The translations under genes were made by a program, and so were the position numbers. Positions 33,150-42,675 of a stretch of 64,000 nucleotides of DNA are shown here, one piece after another. The stretch comes from Micromonospora gifhornensis (GTDB lineage Bacteria; Actinomycetota; Actinomycetes; Mycobacteriales; Micromonosporaceae), in the NCBI RefSeq assembly GCF_016863515.1, contig NZ_BOPA01000010.1, forward strand, positions 62,001-126,000, given 5' to 3'. The stretch's first letter is position 1. Every line of letters starts with the position of its first letter. The notes beneath the pieces are model-generated. The model saw only the letters and a list, made by a program, of their open reading frames with translations. It ran no database searches and had not been told where the DNA came from.

Positions 33150-34331
33150 TCACTTGTCGATGTCGCCGACCACGAAGAACATCGAGCCGAGGATGGCGAT
33201 CAGGTCCGGCACCAGGCAGCCGGGCAGCAGCGTGGCAAGTGCCTGCACGTTCGCGTACGACGCGGTGCGCAGCTTGAGCCGCCACGGCGTCTTCTCGCCC
33301 CGGGACACCAGGTAGTAACCGTTGATGCCGAGCGGGTTCTCCGTCCAGGCGTAGGTGTGCCCCTCAGGGGCCTTCAGCACCTTCGGCAGTCGGGTGTTGA
33401 TCGGCCCGGTGAGCCGATCGACCCGGTCCAGACACTGCTCGGCGAGGTCCAGTGAGGCGTACACCTGGTCGAGCAGCACCTCGAACCGGGCGTGGCAGTC
33501 TCCGGTGGTGCGGGTGACCACCGGCACGTCGAGCTGGTCGTAGGCCAGGTACGGCTCGTCGCGGCGCAGGTCCAGGTCCAGCCCGGAGGCGCGGGCGACC
33601 GGGCCGGAGGCACCGAAGGCGGCGGCGTCGGCCGCGGAGAGCACCCCGACGCCTACCGTACGGGCCAGGAAGATCTCGTTACGCCGGATCAGGTTGTCCA
33701 GGTCGGGCATCCGGCGGCGTACCTCACCGATGGCGGCACGGGCCCGACCGGTCCACCCGGACGGGACCTCCTCCTTCAACCCACCGACCCGGTTGAACAT
33801 GTAGTGGATGCGCCCGCCGGAGACCTCCTCCATCACCGCCTGGAGCGTCTCCCGTTCCCGGAAGGCGTAGAACATCGGCGTGATCGCGCCGATCTCCAGC
33901 GGGTACGAGCCGAGGAACATCAGGTGGTTGAGCACCCGGTTCAGCTCGGCGAGCGCCATCCGCAGCCAGGTCGCCCGCTCCGGCACCTCCATGCCCATCA
34001 GCCGTTCCACGGCCAGCACCACGCCCAGCTCGTTGGCGAACGCCGAGAGCCAGTCGTGCCGGTTGGCCAGCACGATGATCTGCCGGTAGTCGCGGACCTC
34101 GAACAGCTTCTCCGCGCCGCGGTGCATGTACCCGACGATCGGCTCGGCGGCGACCACCCGTTCGCCGTCCAGGACCAGCTTCAGCCGCAGCACACCGTGT
34201 GTGGACGGGTGCTGCGGTCCGATGTTGAGCACCATGTCCGTGCCGAGTTGCTCCCCGCCGGTGCCCGCCACCAGCCCGGCGCCGGTGCCGACGGTCAGCT
34301 CACGCAGGTCGCCCGTGGTCATGCCCGCCAT
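33150..34331 (-). CDS. nuoD: Orphan NADH-quinone oxidoreductase subunit D (NuoD-like)
   Basis: The 393-residue protein is the 49-kDa/NuoD subunit type, homologous to the NiFe-hydrogenase large subunit, which forms part of the quinone site of complex I. Family markers are [51 protein letters not shown], and the C-terminus [14 protein letters not shown]. No other nuo gene lies in the window, so it stands apart from any nuo operon and may be a second copy. Start may be ATG 34331 or ATG 34322. It lies 18 bp after a MidA/NDUFAF7-like methyltransferase gene on the same strand. Confidence 0.92.
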   Translation of the reverse strand: MAGMTTGDLRELTVGTGAGLVAGTGGEQLGTDMVLNIGPQHPSTHGVLRLKLVLDGERVVAAEPIVGYMHRGAEKLFEVRDYRQIIVLANRHDWLSAFANELGVVLAVERLMGMEVPERATWLRMALAELNRVLNHLMFLGSYPLEIGAITPMFYAFRERETLQAVMEEVSGGRIHYMFNRVGGLKEEVPSGWTGRARAAIGEVRRRMPDLDNLIRRNEIFLARTVGVGVLSAADAAAFGASGPVARASGLDLDLRRDEPYLAYDQLDVPVVTRTTGDCHARFEVLLDQVYASLDLAEQCLDRVDRLTGPINTRLPKVLKAPEGHTYAWTENPLGINGYYLVSRGEKTPWRLKLRTASYANVQALATLLPGCLVPDLIAILGSMFFVVGDIDK

Positions 34332-34349
34332 CGTGCCATGACCGGCCGG

Positions 34350-35609
34350 TCACGACGGCGCAGCGGTGTCGATCGGTCCGGCACACCCCGCCGGTAGCAG
34401 GTCCGTGGACAGGCCGACGGGCTGCCACAACCACAAGTGCCCACCGAGCCCGGCCGGATCGGTCAGCTCGGCCGCCGCCGATGCCGCGGCCAACGCCCGC
34501 ACGTACCCGGCCGGGTCACCGGCGGCCAGGCTCAGCGGCGGTCGCCCTCCGTCGGCCCCGAGCGCCCGCAGCCCGTCCCGCTGCGCCCCCAGGAGGTACG
34601 CACACCGGGCGACCCGCTCACCGGCGGAGGCGACCGAGTCCATGGCCACGTGCGCGGTGACGTCACACGACCCGTCCGGCACCGGCGGCACCTGCCGCCC
34701 AGCCCGGTACCCGGTCAACGTCCCGTCGACCGGCCGCTCCGCGCGCAGATGCCCGTAGTCCACCGCCAACGCCAGCCCACGTTCGACGTGGCCGACCGCG
34801 TCAGCCCAGGCTTCGTCCCTGGTCCTGCCGATCTCCACTCGTTCGAGCGGGACTGGGGTGCGGTCCGTGGGGGTTGCCCGGAAACCCGACCCGGTCGAGC
34901 TGTCACTGTCAGGTACGAGAGGGCTGGGCCACCAGGTGGAGAGCCAGTCGAGGTCTGCTCGGCTGAGCGGGTCTCCGATCGTCTCCTCGCCCGAGGTGGG
35001 GTCGACGAGGAGGTAGTGCCAGCCGTGCTGGGAGTGCACGGCGAGGTCCAGGGGGACGTTGTCGAGCCACTCGGTGGCCAGCAGCAGACCCGTGACACCG
35101 GCGGGAATCCGGTCGGTCCAGCGGATCTCTTCGGGCAGGTCATCGGGGCGCGGAGCCAGCTCGACGGCGGTGAACCGTACCCGCTCGACCAACGGCACCG
35201 ACCCGCCCACGGTGAGATCCGACGCGCAGCTGTCGTCGTACCCCGTCGTGATCGTCAATGGGTTGACGGGTGAGGGCCGGACGGTGGCCGTGGTGGTCGG
35301 GGTTTCCGGGGAGCCCGCCCGCGCAGGGATCAAGCCTGACCGCCCGGAGCGGGCGGACTCCCCGGAAACCCCAACGGACAGCGACCGAAGCAACTCCCCC
35401 CGCCCCGCACCCACATCCACCACGTCGAAGACGGAAGGAAACCCGAGCACCCCGTCAAGGTGATGGATCAACCGGAGCAGCGCACCCGCGAAGACCGGAG
35501 AGGCGTGCACGCTGGTGCGGAAGTGCGCCGCCGGCCCCGCACCGGAGACGAAGAACCCGTCGGTGCCGTAGAGCGCCCGCTCCATCGCCTGATGCCAGCG
35601 CATTGCCAT
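34350..35609 (-). CDS. MidA/NDUFAF7-like SAM-dependent methyltransferase
   Basis: A protein of about 419 residues. YGTDGFFVSGAGPAAHFRTS, the SAM-binding VDVGAGRGELL (about 65-75), LLATEWLDNVPLDLAVH, and LALAVDYGH ... DVTAHVAMDSV match the MidA/NDUFAF7 family (Methyltransf_28). NDUFAF7 dimethylates an arginine of the NuoD homologue NDUFS2 during complex I assembly, and nuoD is the next gene here. Between strands 1 and 2 of the SAM fold it has an extra Ser/Pro/Thr-rich insert (about residues 78-130). Part of this insert is encoded by a long inverted repeat (35299-35372). ATG 35609 follows GAGGA with 8-nt spacing; GTG 35642 is an alternative. Confidence 0.85.
   Translation of the reverse strand: MAMRWHQAMERALYGTDGFFVSGAGPAAHFRTSVHASPVFAGALLRLIHHLDGVLGFPSVFDVVDVGAGRGELLRSLSVGVSGESARSGRSGLIPARAGSPETPTTTATVRPSPVNPLTITTGYDDSCASDLTVGGSVPLVERVRFTAVELAPRPDDLPEEIRWTDRIPAGVTGLLLATEWLDNVPLDLAVHSQHGWHYLLVDPTSGEETIGDPLSRADLDWLSTWWPSPLVPDSDSSTGSGFRATPTDRTPVPLERVEIGRTRDEAWADAVGHVERGLALAVDYGHLRAERPVDGTLTGYRAGRQVPPVPDGSCDVTAHVAMDSVASAGERVARCAYLLGAQRDGLRALGADGGRPPLSLAAGDPAGYVRALAAASAAAELTDPAGLGGHLWLWQPVGLSTDLLPAGCAGPIDTAAPS
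35299..35372. repeat. Palindromic element inserted in frame in the methyltransferase gene
   Basis: Two 24-bp arms (35299-35322 and 35349-35372) are reverse complements with one extra or changed base. The left arm begins GGGGTTTCCGGGGAG and the right arm ends CTCCCCGGAAACCCC; the spacer is 26 bp. It lies within coding sequence, does not break the frame, and encodes part of a family-atypical insert. It looks like a mobile palindromic repeat. Confidence 0.8.
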
Positions 35610-35747
35610 CAGCTCGGTCCTCGCTTTCGGCGCTTCCACCACGCCGATTCAACGGCGGTGAACGATTTCACACATCCTTGTTTCGGATCCCCGTCGGCGA
35701 CGCATACTTGCCTCGACCGGTACCCATCTCGAGGACTGGATCGTGAC

Positions 35748-36704
35748 ATGAGCGCACCGCTGCGCACGCGCCCGGCCGCCCGTCGGCGGCCCGCGACCGT
35801 GCCATTCGCCACCATTCCCGCCGTGCTCACCGTCGGCGTCGTCGGCGCTGGACGCGTCGGTGCCACCCTGGGGGCCGCGCTCGCGGCCGTGGGTCACCGG
35901 GTGGTCGCCACCACCGGCAGTTCGGGGGCATCGCAGGCGCGGGTGGCGCTGCTGCTGCCCACCGTCTCCCGTGGCCCGGCCGTCGAGGTCGCCCGGGCGG
36001 CCACCGATCTGCTGCTGATCGCCGTACCCGACGACGCCCTGGCCGGGGTGGTCGCCGGGCTCGCCGCCGAGGGGGCGTTGCGACCCGGCCAGGTGGTCGC
36101 GCACACGTCGGGGGCGCACGGCCTCGCGGTGCTGGCCCCGGCCGTCGCGGTCGGCGCCCGCCCGCTGGCGCTGCACCCGGCGATGACGTTCACCGGTACG
36201 CCCGACGACCTCAGCCGGCTGCCCGGCATCTCGTACGGGGTGACCGCGCCGGCCGAACTGCGCCCGTTGGCCGCCCGACTGGTGGCGGATCTCGGCGGGG
36301 TGCCCGAGTGGATCGGGGAGGCCGACCGGCCGCTCTACCACGCGGCGCTGGCGCACGGCGCGAACCACCTGGTGACGCTTGTCAACGAGGCGGCCGACCG
36401 GCTGCGCGACGCCGGTGTGGCGCAGCCCGAGAAGGTGCTCGCTCCGCTGCTGCGGGCCGCGCTGGAGAACGCGCTGCGCCTCGGCGACGACGCGTTGACC
36501 GGCCCGGTGGCCCGGGGTGACGCTGGTACGGTCGCCCGGCACCTGACGCAGTTGGCCTCCACCGCGCCCGAATCGCTCCCCGCCTACCTGGCGTTGGCCC
36601 GGCGTACCGCCGATCGGGCGATGGCCGCCGGCCGACTGCGGCCGGTGGATGCCGAGCCGCTGTTCGGGGTACTCGACCGGGATCAGAGCGGGGTGGCGGC
36701 ATGA
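35748..36704 (+). CDS. Rossmann-like/DUF2520 protein upstream of panC
   Basis: The 318-residue protein has an N-terminal NAD(P)-binding Rossmann fold ([22 protein letters not shown], about 29-50; [11 protein letters not shown], then [10 protein letters not shown]) and a C-terminal helical DUF2520 domain ([20 protein letters not shown] onward). It resembles 6-phosphogluconate-dehydrogenase-like or ketopantoate-reductase-like proteins and is conserved ahead of panC in actinobacteria (Rv3603c). Substrate unproven; it may supply a reductase step for pantothenate. ATG 35748 places the Rossmann motif after a short basic tail. Its stop overlaps the panC start (ATGA). Confidence 0.88.
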   Translation: MSAPLRTRPAARRRPATVPFATIPAVLTVGVVGAGRVGATLGAALAAVGHRVVATTGSSGASQARVALLLPTVSRGPAVEVARAATDLLLIAVPDDALAGVVAGLAAEGALRPGQVVAHTSGAHGLAVLAPAVAVGARPLALHPAMTFTGTPDDLSRLPGISYGVTAPAELRPLAARLVADLGGVPEWIGEADRPLYHAALAHGANHLVTLVNEAADRLRDAGVAQPEKVLAPLLRAALENALRLGDDALTGPVARGDAGTVARHLTQLASTAPESLPAYLALARRTADRAMAAGRLRPVDAEPLFGVLDRDQSGVAA

Positions 36705-37573
36705 GTGGGGCGGCGATGGATCACGTGACGAGGCTCGTGCACACCCGTGCCGAGTTGGCCGAGGCCCGCGCCGCCCTCACCGGGACGGTGGGGGTGGTGA
36801 TGACCATGGGGGCCCTGCACGAGGGGCACGAGTCGTTGCTGCGGGCGGCCCGGGAGCGCGCCGATCACGTGATCGTGACGATCTTCGTGAACCCGCTCCA
36901 GTTCGGCCCGACCGAGGACTTCGACCGCTATCCCCGGACCCTCGACGCTGATCTCGAGGTGTGCCGGCGGGCCGGTGCCGACCTGGTCTTCGCCCCGGCG
37001 GTGCCGGACATGTATCCCGGCGGCGCACCGCAGGTACGGCTCAACCCGGGCCCGCTCGGCGAGGACCTGGAAGGGCTGAGCCGCCCCGGCTTCTTCCACG
37101 GTGTGCTCACCGTGGTGCTGAAGCTGCTCCAGCTCACCCGCCCCGACCTGACGTTCTTCGGGGAGAAGGACTACCAGCAGCTGACCCTGGTCCGGCGGAT
37201 GTGTCGGGACCTGGACGTGCCGGTCGAGGTGGTCGGCGTACCCACCGTCCGGGAGCCCGACGGGTTGGCGCTGTCCAGCCGCAACCGTTACCTCTCCAGC
37301 GAGGAGCGGCAGGTGGCGCTCGGCCTGTCGCGGGCGCTGCGGGCCGGTGCCGAGGCCGCCGAGGCGGGCCGCGACGCCGGGGCGGTGCTGAGCGCCGCGC
37401 ACGCCGCCTTCGGAGCCGGCGAGCCCGGTGCCCGCCTCGACTACCTGGTCCTCACCGACCCCGACCTGGAACCGGGGCCGGTCGAAGGGCCGGCCCGGCT
37501 GCTCGTCGCCGCCTGGGTGGGCCAGACCCGGCTGATCGACAACGCGCCCGTCCTGCTGCACCCGGCCTCCTGA
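36701..37573 (+). CDS. panC: Pantothenate synthetase
   Basis: A 290-residue enzyme that condenses pantoate and beta-alanine with ATP hydrolysis. The ATP-binding HEGH motif is at residues 40-43 ([14 protein letters not shown]). [15 protein letters not shown] and [14 protein letters not shown] are the standard active-site segments. It overlaps the DUF2520 gene by 4 bp and is followed 29 bp later by panD, giving a complete beta-alanine to pantothenate module. Confidence 0.96.
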   Translation: MSGAAMDHVTRLVHTRAELAEARAALTGTVGVVMTMGALHEGHESLLRAARERADHVIVTIFVNPLQFGPTEDFDRYPRTLDADLEVCRRAGADLVFAPAVPDMYPGGAPQVRLNPGPLGEDLEGLSRPGFFHGVLTVVLKLLQLTRPDLTFFGEKDYQQLTLVRRMCRDLDVPVEVVGVPTVREPDGLALSSRNRYLSSEERQVALGLSRALRAGAEAAEAGRDAGAVLSAAHAAFGAGEPGARLDYLVLTDPDLEPGPVEGPARLLVAAWVGQTRLIDNAPVLLHPAS

Positions 37574-37602
37574 CCAGACACATCAGCGCGAAAGGCGTCC
37601 CG

Positions 37603-38022
37603 ATGTACCGCACCATGCTCAAATCCAAGATCCACCGGGCCACGGTGACCCAGGCTGATCTGCACTACGTCGGGTCGGTGACCGTCGACGAGGACCTGCT
37701 CGACGCCGCCGACCTGCTGCCCGGCGAACAGGTCGCGATCGTGGACATCACAAACGGCGCCCGGCTGGAGACGTACGTGATCCCGGGCCGGCGGGGCAGC
37801 GGCGTGATCGGCATCAACGGTGCGGCAGCGCACCTGGTGCACCCGGGTGACCTGGTCATCCTGATCTCGTACGGGCAGATGGACGACGCCGAGGCCCGCA
37901 CGTACCGCCCCCGGGTGGTGCACGTCGACGCCGACAACAAGGTCGTCGACCTGGGTGCCGACCCGTCGACCGCCGCCCCCGGCACCGCCGGCAGCCCCCT
38001 CCCCAACCCGCTCTCGGTGTAA
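37603..38022 (+). CDS. panD: Aspartate 1-decarboxylase precursor
   Basis: The 139-residue pyruvoyl enzyme makes beta-alanine from aspartate. Self-cleavage at Gly24-Ser25 ([13 protein letters not shown]) generates the catalytic pyruvoyl group. Y58-type and K9-type residues occur in the conserved segments [13 protein letters not shown] and [15 protein letters not shown]. The C-terminal 20 residues (Pro/Ala/Gly) are an actinobacterial extension. Start ATG 37603. It is followed within three bases by a dispersed-repeat type sequence. Confidence 0.96.
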   Translation: MYRTMLKSKIHRATVTQADLHYVGSVTVDEDLLDAADLLPGEQVAIVDITNGARLETYVIPGRRGSGVIGINGAAAHLVHPGDLVILISYGQMDDAEARTYRPRVVHVDADNKVVDLGADPSTAAPGTAGSPLPNPLSV

Positions 38023-38024
38023 GG

Positions 38025-38076
38025 AAGGGCACCTTATTAACGCCTCATGAGGTGAAAGGGCCCCTTGTTAACGCCT
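38025..38076. repeat. Paired AAGGG...TTAACGCCT repeats after panD
   Basis: AAGGGCACCTTATTAACGCC (38025-38044) and AAGGGCCCCTTGTTAACGCC (38056-38075) are near-identical direct copies 31 bp apart; the second contains the palindrome AAGGGGCCCTT in rotated form. Sequences of this kind are, from memory, widely dispersed between genes in Micromonosporaceae. Here it sits where a panD terminator would be. Confidence 0.65.
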
Positions 38077-38179
38077 GCCTCCCGCAGTGCCCCGGAATCC
38101 GGTCTGTCACCGGAAGGTCATTTCTGGTTACGCTGTGACCGCCGTCGGGGGACGGCCGCTGGCTGGGGGAGGCGGCGTC

Positions 38180-39076
38180 ATGCAGCGTGCGACGAGAACC
38201 CTGACCGCGGCCCTGGCCGTCGCGGCGGTGCTGGCGGGCTGCGGTGCGCCGGACGGACTCGACGGTGACCTGACCGACGACTGGCCGGCCATGGCTGCGC
38301 CCGGCGCGTTCACCCCGGCGGCCGAGGTCTGCCACGAGACGGACTTCGCCGACGCGGTGCCGGTGGCGGCGTACGCGCCGGTGGACTGCGCCACGCCGCA
38401 CCGGGTGGAGACGGTGCACGTCGGGGTCTTCACCGCCGAACGCAACGAACCGCCGCCGATCGCCTCACCCGAACTGCGTACCGCCTTCGCCGACTGTGAC
38501 CAGCGGACCAACGGTTACGTGGGGGACAACTGGCGGGCCGGCCGGCTGCGACTGGCGGTCGCGGTGCCCACCGGGGCCGGCTGGGCCGCCGGGTCGCGCT
38601 GGTACCGCTGCGACCTGATGGAGGTGACCACCGCCGAGGCGGGAGCCAAGGTGGTGACCCGCAGCGGCTCGCTGCGCAACGCCCTGCGGCCACCGTCACC
38701 GCTCTGGTTGGGGTGCCAGCAGGCCCGTACCAACCGCTCCGGGGTGGTGCAGGCCCTGGCGCAGGTGGACTGCGCCGAGCGCCACAATGCCGAGTTCGCC
38801 GGAGTGTGGCAGGCGCCTGACCGCCCGTACCCGGCGAACGGTGCAGAGTGGGCGCCGTTCTACGCCGGCTGTCGTACCGTCCTCGCCCGCTACGCCGGTC
38901 TGCCGGACAGCACCGACCTGCTCTACCGCACCGACCTGGTGGTCCGCCCGCCCAGCGCCGGGCGGTGGCGGGCCGGTGACCGGGGGGTGCGTTGCTACCT
39001 CTGGCTCAGCGACCGGCAGGTGACCGGCTCGCTCAAGGGGGCCGGTCCGGCCGGCCTGCCGGTCCGGACGAAGTAG
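38180..39076 (+). CDS. Septum-formation-type lipoprotein
   Basis: The 298-residue lipoprotein has lipobox VLAGCGA (Cys22) and a probably duplicated exported domain with paired Cys: CHETDFADAVPVAAYAPVDC, then CDQRTNGYVG; CQQARTNRSG, then VDCAERHNAEFAGVW. The Cys/His-rich pattern with HRVETVHVGVF and ERHNAEFAGVW resembles the 'septum formation' domain (PF13845). The precise role is unknown. The ATG at 38180 follows a GGGGGAGG ribosome site; it lies 157 bp after panD. Confidence 0.75.
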   Translation: MQRATRTLTAALAVAAVLAGCGAPDGLDGDLTDDWPAMAAPGAFTPAAEVCHETDFADAVPVAAYAPVDCATPHRVETVHVGVFTAERNEPPPIASPELRTAFADCDQRTNGYVGDNWRAGRLRLAVAVPTGAGWAAGSRWYRCDLMEVTTAEAGAKVVTRSGSLRNALRPPSPLWLGCQQARTNRSGVVQALAQVDCAERHNAEFAGVWQAPDRPYPANGAEWAPFYAGCRTVLARYAGLPDSTDLLYRTDLVVRPPSAGRWRAGDRGVRCYLWLSDRQVTGSLKGAGPAGLPVRTK

Positions 39077-39137
39077 CCGGAACCACTCGTCCCGCCCCCG
39101 CCGCCCGAGCCGAGTGACGTTCGGGTTGACTGAGGGG

Positions 39138-40832
39138 ATGGAGCTACCGACCGTCGGCCTGCCGGCGCTGCCCCGCCTGCTGTCCGCTCCGGCACCGGGT
39201 TGGGTGGAGACGACCGATGTGATCGTGGTCGGCTCCGGAGTGGCCGGGCTGACCGCCGCGCTGCACCTGCGCGAGGCCGGCCTGCACGTCACAGTGGTCA
39301 CCAAGGTGAACATCGACGAGGGCTCGACCCGCTGGGCCCAGGGCGGCATCGCCGCGGTGCTCGACCCGGCGGACACCCCGGCGATGCACGCCTCCGACAC
39401 CGAGATCGCCGGCGTCGGGCTCTGCGACCCGGCGGCGGTCGGTGTGCTGGTGGAGGAGGGGCCGACCCGGCTGCGGGAACTCATGCGCATCGGCGCCGCC
39501 TTCGACCGCAACCCCGACGGCTCGTTGATGCTGACGCGGGAGGGCGGGCACCGGGCGGACCGGATCGTCCACGCCGGCGGCGACGCGACCGGCGCCGAGG
39601 TCCAGCGGGCCCTGCACGAGGCGGTCCGCCGTGACCCGTGGATCCGGTTGGTCGAGCACGCGCTGGTGTTGGACCTGCTCCGCGCCCCCGGCGACGGCCC
39701 CGACGGGCTCGGCAGGGCGTGCGGCATCACCCTGCACGTGCTCGGCGAGGGCAGCGAGGACGGCGTGGGCGCCATCCTGAGCCGGGCCGTGGTGCTGGCC
39801 ACCGGCGGGATGGGTCAGGTCTTCGCGGCGACCACCAACCCCGCGGTCTCCACCGGTGACGGGGTGGCCCTGGCCATGCGAGCCGGTGCCGCGGTCACCG
39901 ACGTGGAGTTCGTGCAGTTCCACCCGACCGCGCTGATCGTGCCCGAGCAGGCCCGTACGCCCGGCGACGGCCACGCCCAGCAGCCGCTGGTCTCCGAGGC
40001 GCTGCGGGGCGAGGGCGCGTACCTGGTGGACGCCGACGGCAAACGGTTCATGCTCGGCCAGCACGAGCTGGCGGAGCTGGCCCCCCGGGACGTGGTGGCC
40101 AAGGGCATCCACCGGGTGCTGCTGGCCACCGGTGCCGACCACGTCCACCTCGACGCCCGCCATCTCGGCGGCGACTTCCTGGCCCGCCGGTTCCCCACCA
40201 TCGTCGCCTCCTGCCAGGCCATCGGCGTGGACCCGGGCGTGGACCTGATCCCGGTGGCGCCCGCCGCCCACTACGCCTCGGGCGGCGTCCGTACCGATCT
40301 GCACGGTCGCACCTCCATCCCCGGCCTGTACGCCTGCGGTGAGGTTGCCTGCACCGGCGTGCACGGCGCGAACCGGCTGGCCAGCAACTCGCTGCTGGAA
40401 GGACTGGTCTTCTCCCGGCGGATCGCCGATCACATCGCCGCCGGGCTGCCCGAGCAGGCCCGCCCGGCGGAGACCGGGGCCTGGCGGGGCGGCGACGGCT
40501 GGGTGCTGCCGGCTGCGGCCACACCCGTCCTGCAACGGGCGATGACCCGGGGCGCGGGCGTGCTCCGCTCGTCGGCGACGCTCGGCGGGACCGCCGCCGA
40601 ACTGGTCGAGCTGGGCGCGGAGCGCGGTACGCCCCGTACCGCCGACTGGGAGGCGACGAACCTGCTGACGGTGGCGACGATGCTTGTCGCCGCGGCGTAC
40701 GCCCGGCAGGAGACCCGGGGCTGTCACTGGCGGGAGGACCACCCGTCGGCCGATGCGCGGTGGCACGGCCACCTGGTCGGCGCGATCGGGGCGCAGAACC
40801 GGCTGGCCATGCGGTGGGAGGAGACACGATGA
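39138..40832 (+). CDS. nadB: L-aspartate oxidase
   Basis: The FAD enzyme oxidises aspartate to iminoaspartate, the first step of de novo NAD synthesis. It has the dinucleotide motif VIVVGSGVAGLTAALHLREA, the STRWAQGGIAAVLDP segment, the catalytic-site VEFVQFHPTAL and the APAAHYASGGVRTDLHGRTS stretch. Length is 564 residues from ATG 39138; an upstream GTG at 39114 would add eight residues, and neither has a good ribosome site. nadC overlaps its stop. nadA, the usual partner, is not in this window. Confidence 0.94.
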   Translation: MELPTVGLPALPRLLSAPAPGWVETTDVIVVGSGVAGLTAALHLREAGLHVTVVTKVNIDEGSTRWAQGGIAAVLDPADTPAMHASDTEIAGVGLCDPAAVGVLVEEGPTRLRELMRIGAAFDRNPDGSLMLTREGGHRADRIVHAGGDATGAEVQRALHEAVRRDPWIRLVEHALVLDLLRAPGDGPDGLGRACGITLHVLGEGSEDGVGAILSRAVVLATGGMGQVFAATTNPAVSTGDGVALAMRAGAAVTDVEFVQFHPTALIVPEQARTPGDGHAQQPLVSEALRGEGAYLVDADGKRFMLGQHELAELAPRDVVAKGIHRVLLATGADHVHLDARHLGGDFLARRFPTIVASCQAIGVDPGVDLIPVAPAAHYASGGVRTDLHGRTSIPGLYACGEVACTGVHGANRLASNSLLEGLVFSRRIADHIAAGLPEQARPAETGAWRGGDGWVLPAAATPVLQRAMTRGAGVLRSSATLGGTAAELVELGAERGTPRTADWEATNLLTVATMLVAAAYARQETRGCHWREDHPSADARWHGHLVGAIGAQNRLAMRWEETR

Positions 40833-41755
40833 GCGACAACGGTGCCGCAGGGGTGGGCATGAGCAAGGCGACCGAAGGGCTGCTGCGCGCGGCCGGACTT
40901 GCGCCCGAGCAGGTGCGCCGGATCATCGAGACCGCGCTTGTCGAGGATCTCGGCCCGGACCTGCTCGACGTCACAAGCGTGGCGACCATCCCGGCGACGC
41001 AGACCGACACCGTCGACGTGGTGGCTCGGGCCGACGGGGTGGTGGCCGGGCTGGCCGTGGCCGCCGCCGTTTTCGAGGTGGCCGACGAACTGACCGGCGG
41101 TGGTCGTACCGTCGAGGTGTCCGTGGTGGCCCACGACGGCGATCGGGTGGCCCGCGGCGACGTGCTGGCCACGGTGACCGGCCCCACCCGGGTGCTGCTC
41201 ACCGGCGAACGCACCGCCCTCAACCTGCTCAGCCGGATGTCCGGGGTGGCCACCCACACCCGGGCCTGGGCGGACGCGTTGGCCGGCAGCAAGGCGATGG
41301 TCCTCGACACCCGCAAGACCACGCCGGGCCTGCGAATGCTGGAGAAGTACGCGGTCCGCGCGGGCGGCGGCACGAACAAGCGGATGGGCCTGTACGACGT
41401 CGCCATGATCAAGGACAACCACAAGTACGCCGCCGGCGGGATCACCGCGGCCTACCGGCGGGTCCGCGAGGCCTTCCCCGACGTACCGGTGCAGGTGGAG
41501 GTGGACACCCTCGCCGAGGCGGTGGAGGCGGTCGAGGCCGGCGCGAGGTTCCTGCTGTTGGACAACATGTCCCCGCAGCTGCTCACCGAGGTGGTGGCGG
41601 CTGTTGGTGACCGCGCCGAGCTGGAGGCGACCGGCGGGCTGACCCTCGCCGACGCCGCCGAGGTCGGGGCGACCGGCGTGGACTTCCTCTCCGTCGGCGC
41701 GCTCACCCACTCCTCGCCGATCCTGGACATCGCGCTGGACCTGCGTACGGAGTGA
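40829..41755 (+). CDS. nadC: Nicotinate-nucleotide pyrophosphorylase (quinolinate phosphoribosyltransferase)
   Basis: The enzyme converts quinolinate plus PRPP to nicotinate mononucleotide. Key parts are EDLGPDLLDVTS near the N-terminus, LDTRKTTPGLRMLEKYAVRAGGG, MIKDNHKYAAGG, and the C-terminal EATGGLTLADAAEVGATGVD. It is 308 residues long. The ATG overlaps the nadB stop (ATGA) and GGGAGGAG lies upstream, so the pair is co-translated. coaX follows after 33 bp. Confidence 0.96.
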   Translation: MSDNGAAGVGMSKATEGLLRAAGLAPEQVRRIIETALVEDLGPDLLDVTSVATIPATQTDTVDVVARADGVVAGLAVAAAVFEVADELTGGGRTVEVSVVAHDGDRVARGDVLATVTGPTRVLLTGERTALNLLSRMSGVATHTRAWADALAGSKAMVLDTRKTTPGLRMLEKYAVRAGGGTNKRMGLYDVAMIKDNHKYAAGGITAAYRRVREAFPDVPVQVEVDTLAEAVEAVEAGARFLLLDNMSPQLLTEVVAAVGDRAELEATGGLTLADAAEVGATGVDFLSVGALTHSSPILDIALDLRTE

Positions 41756-41788
41756 GCCCCGCAGGACCGGCCGTCTAGGCTGCGTGGC

Positions 41789-42547
41789 GTGCTGCTCTGC
41801 ATCGACATCGGGAACACCAACACCGTGCTGGCGACCTTCGACGGCGACCAGCTTGTGCACTCCTGGCGGATCAAGACCGACGCCCGCTCGACCGCCGACG
41901 AGCTGGGGCTGATGTTCCGGGGGTTGCTCGCCGGGGACGCCGTCGAGATCACCGGGGTGGCGGCCTGCTCGACCGTGCCGGCCGCGCTGCGGTCGCTGCG
42001 GACCATGCTGACCCGCTACTACGGGGAACTGCCGAGCGTGATCGTGGAGCCGGGGGTACGCACCGGCGTGCAACTGGCCATCGACAACCCGAAGGAGGTC
42101 GGCGCCGACCGGGTGGTGAACACCCTGGCCGCGTACGCCCTCTACGGCGGCCCGTCGATCGTGGTCGACTTCGGCACCACCACCAACTTCGACGTGATCA
42201 GCGGTCGTGGCGAGTTCCTCGGCGGCGCGTTCGCGCCGGGCATCGAGATCTCCTTCGACGCGCTGGCGGCCCGCGCCGCCCAGCTCCGCAAGGTCGAGGC
42301 GACCAAGCCGCGTTCGGTGATCGGCAAGAACACCGTGGAGTGCCTGCAGGCGGGCCTCTACTTCGGCTTTGCCGGCCAGGTGGACCGGATCGTCGAGCGG
42401 ATGGCCGAGGAGATGGGCGAGCTGAAGGCGGTGATCGCCACCGGTGGGCTGGCGCCGTTGGTGCTCAACGAGTGCCGGACGATCACGCACCACGAGCCGA
42501 TGATCACGTTGATGGGGTTGCGCATGGTCTATGAGCGGAACGTCTGA
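41789..42547 (+). CDS. coaX: Type III pantothenate kinase
   Basis: A 252-residue ASKHA-fold kinase that phosphorylates pantothenate, the first step to CoA. The phosphate-binding motif DIGNTNTVLATFDG is at the extreme N-terminus. GADRVVNTLAAYALYGGPSIVVDFGTTT and the GGAFAPGIEISFDAL segment are diagnostic. GTG start at 41789. It sits between nadC and lysS, as in other actinobacteria (Rv3600c), and links to panC/panD upstream. Confidence 0.95.
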   Translation: MLLCIDIGNTNTVLATFDGDQLVHSWRIKTDARSTADELGLMFRGLLAGDAVEITGVAACSTVPAALRSLRTMLTRYYGELPSVIVEPGVRTGVQLAIDNPKEVGADRVVNTLAAYALYGGPSIVVDFGTTTNFDVISGRGEFLGGAFAPGIEISFDALAARAAQLRKVEATKPRSVIGKNTVECLQAGLYFGFAGQVDRIVERMAEEMGELKAVIATGGLAPLVLNECRTITHHEPMITLMGLRMVYERNV

Positions 42548-42675
42548 GTCGGGCTGCACCGGCTTGCTGGGTGGGGTGGGTCATGGGGGGCGGGTTATCC
42601 GGTAACGGGAGTTCGGGGGCTTGAGTACGCTCTGGGCTTGACCCCGTCCGAATTCTCCCTCTGAGGAAGCGTGCC

